A DNA stretch of 32,063 nt from Verrucomicrobiota bacterium (lineage in GTDB: Bacteria > Verrucomicrobiota > Verrucomicrobiia > Verrucomicrobiales > Verrucomicrobiaceae). This document shows, one piece after another, positions 23,480-32,063 of this stretch. The translations under genes and the position numbers were made by a program. The stretch lies in contig CAUJJC010000143.1 of assembly GCA_963204975.1 (NCBI GenBank), positions 1 through 32,063 of the forward strand, written 5' to 3'. Under the pieces are notes generated by a model that ran no database searches, was not told where the DNA came from, and worked only from the letters and a program-made list of their open reading frames with translations. Positions within the stretch are counted from its first letter, which is position 1; each line of letters starts with the position of its first letter.

Positions 23480-24769
23480 ATGGCTGTGACTTCCTCCTCA
23501 ACCTCATCCGAAACGCGCCGCGTGGTGCTCGCAGGCTTCATCGGCACCACCGTGGAGTGGTATGATTTCTTCCTCTACGGCACCGCGTCGGCTTTGGTGT
23601 TCAACAAGCTCTTCTTCCCCACTTTCGATGAGACTGCGGGAACGTTGATGGCCTTTGGCACCTATGCCGTCGGGTTCTTCGCACGTCCGGTGGGAGGTCT
23701 GGTCTTTGGGCACTACGGCGACAAGCTGGGCCGCAAGTCCATGCTCGTGACCACACTGATACTCATGGGGGTGGCCACCTTCGCGATGGGACTGCTGCCC
23801 ACGTATGAAACGCTCGGCGTTTGGGCTCCGATCCTGCTGGTGGCGCTGCGTTTCATCCAGGGCTTCGGCGTGGGTGGCGAGTGGGGCGGCGCGGTGCTGA
23901 TGGCCGTGGAGCGCGATGAGCATGGCAAGCGTGGCTTTCATGCCAGTTGGGTGCAGGCGGGTGTTCCTGTGGGGCTGCTGCTGGCCAATGCAATGTTTCA
24001 GATCTTCTCATCGCTGCCAGAGGCCTCGTTTCTCTCCTGGGGCTGGCGGGTGCCATTTTTGATCGGCGGCGCTTTGTTAGGGGTGGGGTTGTTCATCCGG
24101 CTCAAGGTGATGGAAAGCCCCGTGTTCCAGCGGGCTCAGGCCGAGACGACACCGCCTCCTGCCATGCCCATCGTGACCGTGCTGCGCGAGCATCCGGGCA
24201 ATGTCCTGGTGGCTATGGGGGCGCGGTTTGCCGAAAACGCGTTTTTCTACATCTTCACCGTATTGGTGCTCAGCTACGGCACGCAGCAGCTCGGCATGTC
24301 CAAGACCAGCCTGCTCAATGCGGTCCTCATCGGCTCGGCGGTTCAGTTGGTGGTCATCCCATGGTTTGGCGCTCTTTCGGATCGGGTGGGACGGCGTCCG
24401 GTTTATCTCGGGGGCGCGATGTTCTTGATGCTGTTCGCGATGCCTTTCTTCTGGATGCTCGACACACGGAGTCCGCTAGTGGTATCGCTCGCCGTGGTGC
24501 TAGGCCTTGTCGGCCACTCGGCCATGTATGGCCCTCAGGCCGCCTTTTTTTCCGAACTCTTCAGCACAAGGGTCCGCTACAGTGGGGCATCGCTCGGCTA
24601 TCAACTGGCGTCTCCTCTGGCAGGAGGTCTTGCGCCATTGATTGCCACCCAGTTGTTAGGCTGGAGCGGAGGTGCGCCTTGGCCGGTGGTGGTTTATCTG
24701 GCCTTCATGTCAGTCGTCACGCTGGTGAGTGTGTTCCTGGCGCGGGAAACGCATCGCTCGGAGTTGTAA
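23480..24769 (+). CDS. MFS transporter of the metabolite:H+ symporter (MHS) family
   Basis: 429 residues with about twelve membrane helices. The MHS signature opens the protein (GFIGTTVEWYDFFLYGTAS, residues about 19-37). The MFS A-motif follows in loop 2-3 (GHYGDKLGRKSML), then RFIQGFGVGGEWGGAVLMA, and the repeated A-motif in loop 8-9 (GALSDRVGRRPVYLGGA). This matches the ShiA/ProP/KgtP branch, which takes up organic acids, osmolytes or shikimate with protons. The substrate cannot be assigned. It starts 61 bp after the DUF1501 gene; a shared transcript is possible. Confidence 0.93.
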   Translation: MAVTSSSTSSETRRVVLAGFIGTTVEWYDFFLYGTASALVFNKLFFPTFDETAGTLMAFGTYAVGFFARPVGGLVFGHYGDKLGRKSMLVTTLILMGVATFAMGLLPTYETLGVWAPILLVALRFIQGFGVGGEWGGAVLMAVERDEHGKRGFHASWVQAGVPVGLLLANAMFQIFSSLPEASFLSWGWRVPFLIGGALLGVGLFIRLKVMESPVFQRAQAETTPPPAMPIVTVLREHPGNVLVAMGARFAENAFFYIFTVLVLSYGTQQLGMSKTSLLNAVLIGSAVQLVVIPWFGALSDRVGRRPVYLGGAMFLMLFAMPFFWMLDTRSPLVVSLAVVLGLVGHSAMYGPQAAFFSELFSTRVRYSGASLGYQLASPLAGGLAPLIATQLLGWSGGAPWPVVVYLAFMSVVTLVSVFLARETHRSEL

Positions 24770-24938
24770 ACCACCGTCTCCCGCTCAAGACCGCCGCCGC
24801 ATCTCCGCTCCGGCCTTTGCACCAGGACCGGAACGATTCGCTAATCGTGGCGAAAACGACTGCGCCCCAAAGAAAATCATGGGCTCGAAATAGATTTTGT
24901 CGCTTGGCCTGTCACACGACCGAGAAAACCGGGTAATC

Positions 24939-24958
24939 AGCAGAAGAACCCTTCTGCT
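24939..24958. promoter_or_regulatory. Perfect 8-bp inverted repeat just before the LuxR-type gene
   Basis: AGCAGAAG-AACC-CTTCTGCT ends 3 bases before the ATG at 24962. As DNA it has the dyad symmetry of LuxR/NarL-type binding sites; as RNA it forms a hairpin that would cover the place of the ribosome-binding site. Either reading suggests autoregulation. Confidence 0.5.
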
Positions 24959-24961
24959 CCC

Positions 24962-25447
24962 ATGATTACACACGTCGATCCTGCCTTCACCTCGATAGAG
25001 TCCGCACCCTCTAGCATGGGCCAACGTGACCTCCCGGCTGCGATGGTAGCAGCCATGGTTCATTTACCTCCCGATGAAGCTCATGCCGAGACAGAGATGA
25101 ACTGGCCGCGCCGTCGGCTGCCCTTGACTCCACGCCAGACGGAGGTGCTGCATTGGGTTGCGGAAGGAAAGACCAACAGCGAAATCAGCACCATTCTTCA
25201 GTGCAGTCTCTTCACGGTGAAGAACCATGTGAAGGAGATTTTCCAACGCCTGGGCGTGAATACTCGTGCGGGTGCGTCCGCCTTCGCCTACCGTGCCTAT
25301 GTCGCAAGAGAGCACGCCTCGTCCCCTGCTCTTGCGAGAGCAGTCAAAGCTGACCGCCTTCTTTCGGTGGCGGCTAACCGGAAATCTCGCTCAACGGGCT
25401 CCAAACTTCACTCTTCTGATCCTTCCGACAGTCAAGCTACCGTGTAA
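24962..25447 (+). CDS. Orphan LuxR-type (GerE) DNA-binding regulator
   Basis: 161 residues. The LuxR C-terminal helix-turn-helix spans about residues 52-115: LTPRQTEVLHWVAEGKTNSE, ISTILQCSLFTVKNHVKEIF and QRLGVNTRAGA. The N-terminal 50 residues have no receiver or autoinducer-binding domain, and the C-terminal 45 residues are Ser/Arg-rich and probably disordered. It is therefore a stand-alone DNA-binding protein like the single-domain GerE group. It is separated by 304 bp from the secreted protein and giant peptidase-like genes downstream, which it might control, though nothing in the sequence proves this. Confidence 0.85.
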   Translation: MITHVDPAFTSIESAPSSMGQRDLPAAMVAAMVHLPPDEAHAETEMNWPRRRLPLTPRQTEVLHWVAEGKTNSEISTILQCSLFTVKNHVKEIFQRLGVNTRAGASAFAYRAYVAREHASSPALARAVKADRLLSVAANRKSRSTGSKLHSSDPSDSQATV

Positions 25448-25751
25448 CATCAAAATTGGGTGGCCATGTATCCGCACTCCGGTGCTCATATCCTTCGAGG
25501 AGCCCCCTGGCCCGACCAATGCAAGACGGCGCGCCATTCCCCTAATCACTTCCGCAGCGATTCAAGCAAGGGTTTGAGCTTGGTCAGTTGGGCCAGTTTC
25601 TCGGATGAGGAGCTTTTCAATCCCTTGATTGCGCTGCTCCTTGAATGGCTTGCCTCATTCTGGCGGATGGCAGGGCGCTACATAAATATGATTGACCAGA
25701 CGCCCGTTTTTTGTTCCGCTGAACACAATACCAAACACTTGAAGGATAATT
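25448..25751. other. Intergenic region before the secreted protein gene
   Basis: 304 bases without a supported gene. On the minus strand, 25546-25677 reads as a protein-like tail ending KLAQLTKLKPLLESLRK and a stop, but it has an in-frame stop upstream and no start codon. It may be the decayed end of a lost gene. The ribosome-binding site of the next gene (AAGGA) lies at the right end. Confidence 0.4.
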
Positions 25752-26312
25752 ATGATCAAAATACTAAAGCCATACTATGAGCGGTCCTTCATCAGATGGT
25801 CCGGTGTTTTCGTTGCGTTGCTCCTTCATGGAGTTTCCATCGCAGTAGAACCCAGTCCTCCCGATGTGTTGGATTTCATCATCGTGGACAATGTGGCTGC
25901 GCCGGGCCAGGTGACCTTGGAAGCGGTCTTGAAACCTGGCATTGACTCCGAGGCGGAACTTGAAATCAACGATCCGGGCGGTGCTACATTGAAGTCAGGC
26001 CAGAAGAAAAAGTCGTTTTCCCTGAAACGCGCAGGTGCGGAGAGTCGTGAACGTATCGAGATCGATACGGCAAACGGCAAGCCGCGCACGGTGCGTGCCA
26101 TAGTGAAACTGCTCGCCGCAGACGGCAAGCCGTGGATGACCATCACCAAGGAAGTGAAGCTGAACCAGCCGCAGGCGGCAGCGACTGGCGACAACCGGGT
26201 GCCCGTAGTGAGCACGCTGCCAGATGGCACCAAGATCGTGGAATACATTACCAGCCAAGAAGCCGTAGCGCGCGGTCTGCCTGCTGAGGGCAAACCTGCC
26301 AAAGTGAAATAG
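25752..26312 (+). CDS. Secreted protein of unknown function upstream of the giant peptidase-like gene
   Basis: 186 residues. AAGGA about 7 bases upstream supports the ATG at 25752. Residues 13-31 are hydrophobic (WSGVFVALLLHGVSIAVEPS), a signal peptide or anchor. The mature part looks like one beta-sandwich (DFIIVDNVAAPGQVTLEAVL, ELEINDPGGATLKSGQ, GKPRTVRAIVKLLAADGK, WMTITKEVKLNQ) followed by a flexible Lys/Pro-rich end. No family is recognised. It lies 37 bases before the giant gene on the same strand and is probably co-transcribed with it. Confidence 0.72.
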   Translation: MIKILKPYYERSFIRWSGVFVALLLHGVSIAVEPSPPDVLDFIIVDNVAAPGQVTLEAVLKPGIDSEAELEINDPGGATLKSGQKKKSFSLKRAGAESRERIEIDTANGKPRTVRAIVKLLAADGKPWMTITKEVKLNQPQAAATGDNRVPVVSTLPDGTKIVEYITSQEAVARGLPAEGKPAKVK

Positions 26313-26349
26313 GCCTCTTATCCTCAACTCCATCTTTAGCCTCCCAGAT

Positions 26350-29300
26350 ATGAATCCTCACTCTTTCCCAGCGGTGACAAAGCGCCTCATTTTAGCTTTC
26401 ACCGCCATCTTGAGTTTGCTCGGCACAGCCAGGGCAGATTGGACGGCGACAGGCCAGTTCAACTACACGGACCGGCTCTACGATGCCACAGGCTTCACCA
26501 CCAATCTCGTGCGACCAGTGCGCGAGGCGGATGTGCAAGTCTATGATGTGGACACCAATGCGGTGCTGGCCAACGGAGCGACGGACTCCAGCGGCAATTT
26601 CTCCATCTTCGTCACGGACGCAGCCACGCGCACCGTGGGGGTGCGTGTTTTGTCCAGCAATGTGCAGATCGCCAGCCTGAATTTCTCAGTGGTGGACGAC
26701 CTCAACGGGAACGCGGTTTACACCTACCACACTGCCGCAGCCGATCAGGCGGGACATGCGCCGACGGTGAATGTGAACTTCGGCACGATGACCATGCCGG
26801 TGTCGATCGGTGTCATTGCCAGCACGGACTGGTCGTCCCAGGTGTTCAATGCCTATGACATGGGCGTGCTGCTGGCGGACTGGATCGCGAATGCGGACGG
26901 AGCGCGGCCCACGGTGTTTTACACGATGGGCTGGAACCCGACGCAGGGCCGCACAGGATCGTTTTACAATAGCGGGACCAACACCCTCTCGCTCTCGGAT
27001 GATGACGCCTACGATGATCCGAACATCCTGCACGAGATCGGCCATTACATTGAGGATGAGTTTGGCTTGTCGCGGAACACGGGTGGCACACACTTCTTCG
27101 GCGACAACGATCAAGATCCTCGCCTGGCCTACAGCGAGGGCTTTGCGACCTTTGTCAGCGCGGCCACTTTGAATTTCGGCGGACGTGATCGGCCTGATCT
27201 GTATCAAGACCGCAACAGCTTTGAGGCCTCGCCGGGCGTCGGTTTTAGCTACACCTTCGAGGCTCCAGCCGGAGGCGGCGGCTCAGCGAATGAACAGGCC
27301 GTCACTGCGGCGATGTATGATCTTATTGATACGGCGACCACCGCTGACGACACTCCCGGCACGGATGATGACAACATCGCCAGCCAGCAGGCGAATGTGT
27401 GGTCAGTCGTGGAACAGATGAAGGTGGCAAACCTGGCAGCCACCAGCCTGGAGGACTTTTGGGATCTGTGGTTTTCTCTCGGTTTCGCCAACACGGCGAA
27501 CATGGTTTCTGCCTTTGCCGCGCATAACATTGACTTCACCACAGATGCCCAGGAGCCGAACAATTCGCCCGCTACGAGCACTCTGCTCACCGTGGGTGGA
27601 GCCTATCAGGAAAACACCTTTTACCGCAGCGGAACGGTGGCTGGCGGGGATGAGGATTGGTTCCGCTTCACGGCCACCGCAGGCTCAGTGTATGCCATTG
27701 AGGTCAATGGAGCGAACAACAGCATCTTCGGCAGGCCTGATCCTGAAATGGTGCTGTTCAATCCAGACCTCAATGCCGTCCTTGCCTACACGGATGATCC
27801 GTTCGACACCTCGCTCAATACCAGTGGCTCCTCAACGACCCAGGACATGATCGAGACGGTGCCCACCATCTTCTGGCAGGCCCCTGCTTCGGGCACTTAT
27901 CATTTTCATCTTCGCCATTCCTCCATGCCGCGGGCGCTTCTGGGTCGCTACGGCACCTATCAGGTCCGCGTCCGCAGCATGGCCCTGCCCACGCCCACCG
28001 TCGTTTCCGTCTCGGAGCAGCGAATGCTTCAGGGGCAGTCTTATCAGACGCTCATTCGCGGCACGAATTTCCTGACCAATGCCACTGTCACGACCAGTTC
28101 TCCCGATGTCGTAGTTTCGAATGTGACCTGGCTCGCGCCCTCTTGCATCGTTGCCACGCTGACTCCGTCGAACGTCGCCGTCAGTAACTTCTACTCACTC
28201 TCCGTCACGAATCCCGGCGGAGCACCCGTCACCTTGGCATCTGCTTTTGAAGTCAGCTCCGCCGCCCAGCCGCCGCTGATGATCACGGAGGTTGAACTGA
28301 ACAACGATGCTCTGGAGATCAAGAATCTCGGCACCGTGACCGCCACGCTCACTGGCTGGACGGTGCAGTGCCTCCTGCCCGGCGCGACAACGCAAAACTA
28401 TCCCTTCCCCGCAGGCTTCACGCTCGCTGCCGGAGCCACCGTCGTGGTGCGAGAGGTCGCGGGCACGAACACGGCCACCGATCTCTTTGATCAGACCAAC
28501 ACGGTGAATTTCCCCTGGGCCAACAGTGTTCTCGGCGATGTCAGCCTCGTGGATGACGGTGCGCGGAATGTGGACTTCGTGCGCTTCATCTCGTCTCCTG
28601 TTTCCGCTCACGCCGGTGTGATCGGCACTGGCGGAGCGTGGATGGCTCCGCATTTCCAGGCACCGCCCCTGGGCTTCACCATCGCGCGTTCCGAGAGCAC
28701 CGCGTTATACCGCACTCCCTTTGGCCTTTCCTGGGCGGCACCCACCCTGCCTGTGGGAGCCGCAGGCCGCGACAATCTTGTGGATGCCCATGAGGACAAT
28801 GACCAGCCACGACGCGCCCGTGTCTTCAATCAAACCACCACACTGGCGAATCTTCGCATCAGCCCCCGCCCCTCCAGCACGGACGACGACTGGTTCGGCT
28901 TCATGGTCGAACCGGGAGATCAGCTCGTCCTTACCACGCTCTTCACCCATGCCTCGGGTAATCTCGACATGCAGCTCTTTGCCCCTGGAGAGGAAACCGT
29001 GCCGCTGCTGTCCTCCACCTCGCTGGACAATGACGAGCAGATCATCCTCACCCCATCGCAGAGCACCACGACGGGCGGCGGTCTCTATCGTGTGCGCGTC
29101 TTTGGCGTCAGCGGAGCGACAAACAGCTACACACTCAGCGCCAGCCCAAGCGTCGTGACCGCGCCGGAAATCGTCGTGAGAGGCAATGGTGTGGACATCA
29201 CCAATGGCGATACCTCACCGACCACGGCGGACCACACGGACTTCGGGTCACAAACCGTCGCCAGCGGCACTGTGGTGCGCACCTTCACCATCGCCAATAT

Positions 29301-32063
29301 CGGGGCCGCAGCCCTCAATCTCACCGGCACAGCTCCGAATCTGGTCACGCTCTCCGGCAGCACCGACTTTACCGTCACGACGCAGCCCACGACTCCGGTG
29401 GCCGCGACCACTGGCACGACAACGGTCATCATCACCTTTGATCCCAGTAGCGCGGGGCTCAAGACGGCGACAGTAAGCATCGCTAACGATGATGCGGATG
29501 AAAATCCCTTCACCTTCAATATCGCAGGCACAGGTCTGACATTCTCCAACAATGCCGACCTCTCCGCCCTCAGCACCACTGCTGGCTCCATTGCCTTCTC
29601 CGCCGCGATCACAAGCTATGCGGTCACCGTGGGTAATGCGACGACCACAACCACCGTCACGGCCACCCGCGCGGAGGCTAATGCTGCGCTGGCGGTGCAG
29701 GTGAATGGCGGAGGTTTCACCGCCCTCACGTCCGGTATCGCCAGCGGTGCGCTGAACCTCAATGTCGGTGCGAACACCATCCAAGTGCGCGTCACCGCGC
29801 AGGACGGCACCACGATCAAGACCTACACCATTTCAGTCCAAAGGTTGACTCCTGGGACGGTGTTACCCAATAACGGTGTGTCCTCGACAGTTGGACGCGC
29901 ACCTATGACTCGGCATCGGTTCGAGCGGATGGTTTACCTGATCACCCCGGCGGAGCTGGCCGCCAGCGGCCTTGTCAATGGTGCGGTGCCCCATACCATC
30001 GGCTGGACCTACTCCGTTGCTCCAGGCCTGGCGGACGCAGGCCCACTGAAGGTTTACCTCCAGAACACGGCGGATACGACGAACCTCAAGAGCACGACCT
30101 GGGCCACGGCAATCACCGGCATGACCGTCGCTCATGATGCAACCACGACGCTGCCCAACGTCACAGGGGCCTTTGACATTCCCCTCGCTGGTGGCTCGCC
30201 CTTCACCTACACGGGTGGTGGCCTCTATGTCGCGTTCGACTGGGGCAACTATGCTGGCACTCTTTCGACCACAGTGTCGGCTTCGTGCAACACGGGCCTT
30301 GTGAACGGTCTTTTGGGTGCGGTGAGTGATGTCTCTGCTCCCACGACGCTTACGGTCAGTAGTTTCCGGCCTGAGACGCGCCTGTTTGCCACCGTCGCCG
30401 CCGTCCCTGAGATCGCCGTCAGCGGCAACAGCACAGACATCCCCGATGGCGATACCACTCCAGTCACGGCGGATCATACGGACTTCGGCTCACAAGCCGT
30501 CGCCAGCGGCACCGTGGCACGCACATTCACCATCGCCAACACGGGCACTGCCGCGCTCAATCTCACCGGCACGGCCCCGAACCTCGTCACGATCTCCGGT
30601 AGCACGGACTTTACCGTCACGACCCAGCCGACGACCCCGGTAGCAGCGACCACGGGCACCACGACCTTCGTCGTCACCTTTGCCCCCAGTAGCGCGGGGC
30701 TCAAGACGGCGACAGTGAGCATCGCCAACAACGATGCGGACGAGAACCCCTTCACCTTCGACATCGCGGGCAGTGGAGTGGTAGCCAGCCAGTTGACGAT
30801 GCCGCCTCAGTCTTCAACATTCTCCACACTTGCTCGCGGCTACTGGTTCGTGGCACCGACAGACATGACCATCACTGGCTTGCAGGTCCCAACCACAGCA
30901 TCATCCGGGAACCAAAGCATTGCGGTGGTGAAATTTAATTCTGCCATTCCGATTTTTTCAAACACCACGAATGACTTTCAGACACTCTATCTCACGCAGA
31001 ATAACGTGGATTCGGGTGTCTTGTCGGTGAACATCCCAATTGCGTCTGGATCAATCGTGGGGGTTTTGGGTGTCAGAGACGATGTGAACTCCTATGGGGC
31101 CGGCCCGTTTGCGTCTTCCATCTTCGGTATGCCGGTGACTCTCACTAGGCTCGGCATGCAATTCCCGCTTTCCACCACCACTCCCCAGAGTTTCTGGACA
31201 GGTTCCGGTTCGATTTCCCGAGTCGATCTTTATGCGATCCCTGGAATCACCACCACCCCCGAGATCGCCGTGAGCGGCAACAGCACCGACATACCCAATG
31301 GCGACACCACGCCGAGCACGACGGACAACACGGACTTCGGCTCACAAGCCTTTGCCAGCGGCACCGTGGCGCGCACCTTCACCATCAAGAACACCGGCAC
31401 TGGTGCGCTGAACCTCACCGGCACGGCACCGAACCTCGTCACCCTCTCCGGCAGCACGGACTTCACCGTCACTACGCAGCCCACCACCCCAGTGGCAGCG
31501 ACCACGGGCACCACGACCTTTGTCGTCACCTTTGACCCCAGCAGCGCAGGGCTCAAGACCGCAACCGTGAGCATCGCCAACAACGACAGTAATGAGAACC
31601 CCTTCACCTTCGACATCGCAGGCACCGGCACCAGCCCCCTTCCGATCACCACCGGCATCGGCGATGTTGTCACCGCCGCCTTCGCCCCCAGCGCCACCGG
31701 CACCAATGACACCACCCAGTTCGACATCCTCGGGCGCGGCGGCTATCTCGCCGCCAACGGCACCCTCGGCGTCCCCGGCACCCTCAAAATTGGCGTCGGC
31801 GGCGTCACCGAGATCCCCAACAACTTCCAAGGCTACTGGAAGGACGACGGCTCCGGCCTCAAGCGCCTCGTCCGCTCCGGCGACACCGCCCCCGGCACCG
31901 GCGGAGCCCTCTTCAACGCCATCCCCACCATCCCCGTCCCAGGCCTCAACGCCACCGGCAACGTCACCCTCCTCTCCGCCCTCCGCATCGGCACCGGCAC
32001 CCCCGCCGTCACCACCAGTGACGACTCCGCCATGTGGTCCGAAGTCGGCGGCTCAGGCCTCCA
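26350..32063 (+). CDS. Giant secreted zinc metallopeptidase-like multidomain protein (partial, C-terminus outside window)
   Basis: More than 1,904 residues in one open frame with no stop before the window edge. A signal peptide (about 1-30, ending ARA-DW) precedes a carboxypeptidase-like beta segment. A peptidase-like domain has HEIGH at 228-232 and YSEGFATF with Glu263, a plausible third zinc ligand. Then come a PPC domain (about 399-530, DAQEPNNSPATS, DEDWFRF), an IPT/TIG-like domain (about 548-630), a lamin-tail-like domain (from 644, MITEVELNNDALEIKNLG) and a second PPC domain (812-935). Three choice-of-anchor D modules follow (939-1062, 1353-1476, 1637-1760), separated by a cadherin-like beta domain (about 1063-1165) and unique segments. 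The visible end carries a motif like choice-of-anchor tandem repeats (LVRSGDTAPGTGG). It is probably a cell-surface or secreted adhesive protease; the substrate is unknown. Confidence 0.9.
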   Translation, partial: MNPHSFPAVTKRLILAFTAILSLLGTARADWTATGQFNYTDRLYDATGFTTNLVRPVREADVQVYDVDTNAVLANGATDSSGNFSIFVTDAATRTVGVRVLSSNVQIASLNFSVVDDLNGNAVYTYHTAAADQAGHAPTVNVNFGTMTMPVSIGVIASTDWSSQVFNAYDMGVLLADWIANADGARPTVFYTMGWNPTQGRTGSFYNSGTNTLSLSDDDAYDDPNILHEIGHYIEDEFGLSRNTGGTHFFGDNDQDPRLAYSEGFATFVSAATLNFGGRDRPDLYQDRNSFEASPGVGFSYTFEAPAGGGGSANEQAVTAAMYDLIDTATTADDTPGTDDDNIASQQANVWSVVEQMKVANLAATSLEDFWDLWFSLGFANTANMVSAFAAHNIDFTTDAQEPNNSPATSTLLTVGGAYQENTFYRSGTVAGGDEDWFRFTATAGSVYAIEVNGANNSIFGRPDPEMVLFNPDLNAVLAYTDDPFDTSLNTSGSSTTQDMIETVPTIFWQAPASGTYHFHLRHSSMPRALLGRYGTYQVRVRSMALPTPTVVSVSEQRMLQGQSYQTLIRGTNFLTNATVTTSSPDVVVSNVTWLAPSCIVATLTPSNVAVSNFYSLSVTNPGGAPVTLASAFEVSSAAQPPLMITEVELNNDALEIKNLGTVTATLTGWTVQCLLPGATTQNYPFPAGFTLAAGATVVVREVAGTNTATDLFDQTNTVNFPWANSVLGDVSLVDDGARNVDFVRFISSPVSAHAGVIGTGGAWMAPHFQAPPLGFTIARSESTALYRTPFGLSWAAPTLPVGAAGRDNLVDAHEDNDQPRRARVFNQTTTLANLRISPRPSSTDDDWFGFMVEPGDQLVLTTLFTHASGNLDMQLFAPGEETVPLLSSTSLDNDEQIILTPSQSTTTGGGLYRVRVFGVSGATNSYTLSASPSVVTAPEIVVRGNGVDITNGDTSPTTADHTDFGSQTVASGTVVRTFTIANIGAAALNLTGTAPNLVTLSGSTDFTVTTQPTTPVAATTGTTTVIITFDPSSAGLKTATVSIANDDADENPFTFNIAGTGLTFSNNADLSALSTTAGSIAFSAAITSYAVTVGNATTTTTVTATRAEANAALAVQVNGGGFTALTSGIASGALNLNVGANTIQVRVTAQDGTTIKTYTISVQRLTPGTVLPNNGVSSTVGRAPMTRHRFERMVYLITPAELAASGLVNGAVPHTIGWTYSVAPGLADAGPLKVYLQNTADTTNLKSTTWATAITGMTVAHDATTTLPNVTGAFDIPLAGGSPFTYTGGGLYVAFDWGNYAGTLSTTVSASCNTGLVNGLLGAVSDVSAPTTLTVSSFRPETRLFATVAAVPEIAVSGNSTDIPDGDTTPVTADHTDFGSQAVASGTVARTFTIANTGTAALNLTGTAPNLVTISGSTDFTVTTQPTTPVAATTGTTTFVVTFAPSSAGLKTATVSIANNDADENPFTFDIAGSGVVASQLTMPPQSSTFSTLARGYWFVAPTDMTITGLQVPTTASSGNQSIAVVKFNSAIPIFSNTTNDFQTLYLTQNNVDSGVLSVNIPIASGSIVGVLGVRDDVNSYGAGPFASSIFGMPVTLTRLGMQFPLSTTTPQSFWTGSGSISRVDLYAIPGITTTPEIAVSGNSTDIPNGDTTPSTTDNTDFGSQAFASGTVARTFTIKNTGTGALNLTGTAPNLVTLSGSTDFTVTTQPTTPVAATTGTTTFVVTFDPSSAGLKTATVSIANNDSNENPFTFDIAGTGTSPLPITTGIGDVVTAAFAPSATGTNDTTQFDILGRGGYLAANGTLGVPGTLKIGVGGVTEIPNNFQGYWKDDGSGLKRLVRSGDTAPGTGGALFNAIPTIPVPGLNATGNVTLLSALRIGTGTPAVTTSDDSAMWSEVGGSGL
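29164..29535 (+). repeat. Choice-of-anchor D module, copy 1 (372 bp)
   Basis: First of three modules of exactly 124 codons, running from PEIVV to IAGTG. It shares long DNA-level identity with copy 2 (for example agcgcggggctcaagacggc in both), which shows recent common origin. The encoded fold should be an immunoglobulin-like beta-sandwich (DFGSQTVASGTV, RTFTIANIGAAALNLTGT). Confidence 0.85.
30406..30777 (+). repeat. Choice-of-anchor D module, copy 2 (372 bp)
   Basis: Second module of the same length, from PEIAV to IAGSG. Copies 2 and 3 share the opening PEIAVSGNSTDIP and the core SGSTDFTVTTQPTTPVAATT. It is separated from copy 1 by about 870 bp coding the cadherin-like domain and a unique segment. 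Confidence 0.85.
31258..31629 (+). repeat. Choice-of-anchor D module, copy 3 (372 bp)
   Basis: Third module, from PEIAV to IAGTG, again 124 codons. It follows a 480-bp unique segment of different base composition. After it the protein changes to a strongly C-ending codon style up to the window edge. Confidence 0.85.

Noticed and set aside
24833-24848. Inverted repeat ACGATT-CGCT-AATCGT after the transporter gene as a terminator
   Set aside because: The stem is short and AT-rich, and no T-run follows.
25546-25677. Minus-strand protein-like tail ending in LKPLLESLRK
   Set aside because: It has an in-frame stop upstream and no start codon, and is too short to assign; it is noted only as a possible relic.
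25460-25780. 106-codon plus-strand frame before the secreted protein gene
   Set aside because: It overlaps the well-supported start of the next gene in another frame and has no ribosome-binding site or domain.
29127-31830. Several minus-strand frames of 150-200 codons opposite the giant gene
   Set aside because: They repeat with the three modules and only mirror the Thr/Ala-rich codons of the plus strand.

Overview
The window looks like a chromosomal piece of a Verrucomicrobia bacterium, probably near the Verrucomicrobiales. The evidence is two very large PVC-type membrane-bound dehydrogenases with a C-terminal CxxCH haem site, a Tat-exported DUF1501 protein, a sorbosone/glucose dehydrogenase-like beta-propeller, an LpxC-FabZ fusion (so a lipopolysaccharide outer membrane), and a giant secreted repeat protein of the choice-of-anchor type. 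Assignments rest on reading motifs by eye; no database search was possible.

Layout. 1-1946: a glycine-rich RRM RNA-binding protein cut by the window edge, a secreted TIM-barrel sugar isomerase/epimerase-like protein with a clear terminator, and queD. 1947-3129: a gene graveyard with a broken ECF sigma factor fragment, a protein-kinase activation-segment fragment and a dead IS3-family element. 3238-5811: the first PVC dehydrogenase. 5856-13540: a same-strand, visibly AT-richer block for surface polysaccharide export. Read in transcription order it holds a small membrane protein, an outer-membrane beta-barrel, a secreted EF-hand protein, a Wza-like lipoprotein, a Wzc-like tyrosine autokinase, a 57-residue lipoprotein, a 68-residue pilin-like protein and a polytopic GT2 glycosyltransferase. 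13541-14178 holds no gene that I can support.

14179-18506: the propeller dehydrogenase and the second PVC dehydrogenase, both on the minus strand. 18591-18746: a 51-residue acidic protein. 18750-20069: lpxC/fabZ. 20218-21972: an ECF sigma factor, its overlapping anti-sigma factor and a secreted protein. 22018-24769: the DUF1501 protein and an MHS-family transporter. 24962-26312: an orphan LuxR-type regulator preceded by a perfect inverted repeat, and a secreted protein. 26350-32063 (open at the edge): a giant secreted metallopeptidase-like protein of more than 1,904 residues carrying three equal 372-bp modules.

The best candidate for an undescribed system is the block 5856-13540. It has an export channel, a co-polymerase/kinase and a barrel, but only one glycosyltransferase and no flippase or polymerase in view. 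It also carries a tiny lipoprotein and a tiny pilin-like protein in tight translational arrangement. What it makes or anchors cannot be told from the sequence. No tRNA, rRNA or CRISPR array was recognised.
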